NCBI GenBank assembly: GCA_015521465.1
Contig: WAOD01000071.1
Coordinates: forward strand, 1-32,404
Direction: 5' to 3'
Length of the DNA: 32,404 bases
Origin: DHVE2 group archaeon
Lineage (GTDB): Archaea; Thermoplasmatota; Thermoplasmata; Thermoplasmatales; Aciduliprofundaceae
This document shows, in pieces, positions 32,017 through 32,404 of the stretch. The first letter of the stretch is position 1. Every line of letters starts with the position of its first letter. The notes under the pieces were generated by a model. The model was not told the DNA's origin and made no database searches. It saw only the letters and a program-made list of their open reading frames with translations. A program made the position numbers and the translations under genes.

Positions 32017-32404
32017 GTGGGTCGTAAGAGAAAGAAGAACGGGACACACCTAACCGCATATATTTCCCAAGACATAAATGCAAGGTTCGAGGAGAAAATA
32101 AGGAAGATGGGATTAAACAAGTCCGATGCAATAGAGTATCTTGTACGCTCATCTCTTGATGGAAAAGACGAATTTTTAAGAGTTGCAGGAGAATATGAGA
32201 AGTTAAAAAAAGAATACAAAACCCTGCATGATGAAAAGGCACGCCTTGAGAAAGAGAACGAGAAGCTTCAGAAGAAGATCGAGAGGCTGGAGAAGGAGAA
32301 CGAGGAGCTCAAGGCAAAGTGGAAGGGACAGACTACGCTCAAGAAATACGATCAGAAGAGCATGGAAATCAAAGCGATAGCGGAGCGGCTCATTGAGCAC
32401 ATAG
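32017..32404 (+). CDS. ribbon-helix-helix-like DNA-binding protein with coiled coil, 3' truncated
   Basis: At least 129 residues, running off the window. GTG start at 32017 with GGGGTG six bases upstream. After a basic N-terminus (GRKRKKNG) comes THLTAYISQDINARFEEKI and KMGLNKSDAIEYLVRSSL, with the strand-helix-helix pattern of RHH (Arc/CopG-like) proteins. From about residue 60 there is a long Lys/Glu heptad region (LEKENEKLQKKIERLEKENE), a predicted coiled coil. This architecture is common among plasmid and viral repressors or partition proteins of archaea. Operator candidates lie in the gap just upstream. Function not proven. Confidence 0.65.
   Translation, partial: MGRKRKKNGTHLTAYISQDINARFEEKIRKMGLNKSDAIEYLVRSSLDGKDEFLRVAGEYEKLKKEYKTLHDEKARLEKENEKLQKKIERLEKENEELKAKWKGQTTLKKYDQKSMEIKAIAERLIEHI

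Noticed and set aside
31743-32027. 94-codon frame overlapping the end of the small acidic gene
   Set aside because: It runs through the repeat-containing A/T-rich gap, has no recognisable pattern and overlaps better-supported genes at both ends.

Overview
The window reads as chromosomal DNA of a thermophilic euryarchaeon. Archaeal markers are CDP-archaeol synthase, an Hjc-type Holliday junction resolvase, an archaeal ATP-dependent DNA ligase, an M42/TET-type aminopeptidase, alpha2 glycyl-tRNA synthetase, GTP-type PEP carboxykinase and an Lrp/AsnC regulator. First genes of transcription units often have a TATA box 24-30 bases before the start codon, giving leaderless or very short leaders, while internal operon genes carry strong GGAGGTGA ribosome sites. 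The base composition, the large secreted proteins and the anaerobe-type oxygen defence fit a Thermoplasmata/DHVE2 archaeon such as Aciduliprofundum. That placement is inference; no rRNA or other formal taxonomic marker is present.

Layout. 1-12068: housekeeping genes with very tight convergent junctions. They are a PLP-dependent acyltransferase cut by the left edge, hjc, a CaCA antiporter, DNA ligase, an M42 peptidase, a CBS/glyS/AsnB-like operon on the minus strand, a long surface protein with Ig/MG2-like repeats and a charged cytoplasmic tail, and carS. 12252-14114: PEP carboxykinase. 14192-14723: a reading frame broken at three places that, read across the breaks, resembles an H-NOX/heme-NO-binding protein. 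14787-19197: a 1238-residue secreted protein with GATase-like domains and FN3 domains, one apparently carrying an inserted Kelch propeller, followed by a small secreted protein.

19198-25439: an Lrp regulator diverges from a reductive oxygen-defence cluster of ten further genes and one small unknown. The order is flavin reductase, rubredoxin, FprA-type diiron flavoprotein, one-Cys PrxQ-like peroxiredoxin, rubrerythrin-like protein, unknown small protein, rubrerythrin, ferritin, superoxide reductase, HdeD-like membrane protein and Prx6-type peroxiredoxin. The flavin reductase plus separate rubredoxin look like a split version of the Moorella Hrb protein, which feeds electrons to FprA. Superoxide reductase makes peroxide from superoxide, rubrerythrin and the peroxiredoxins remove it, FprA reduces O2 to water, and ferritin holds iron away from Fenton chemistry. 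Three TTCGAA-type sites spaced exactly 22 bp sit in the divergent promoter.

25475-30950: phosphate uptake. An AbrB-PhoU fusion regulator diverges from pstS-pstC-pstA-pstB-phoU, with three 10-11 bp direct repeats in the shared promoter region. 31095-32404: remains of a mobile element, comprising the C-terminal end of a tyrosine recombinase, two small unknown genes, a repeat-rich gap and the start of a ribbon-helix-helix/coiled-coil DNA-binding protein that runs off the right edge. No tRNA, rRNA, CRISPR array or intact insertion sequence was seen.
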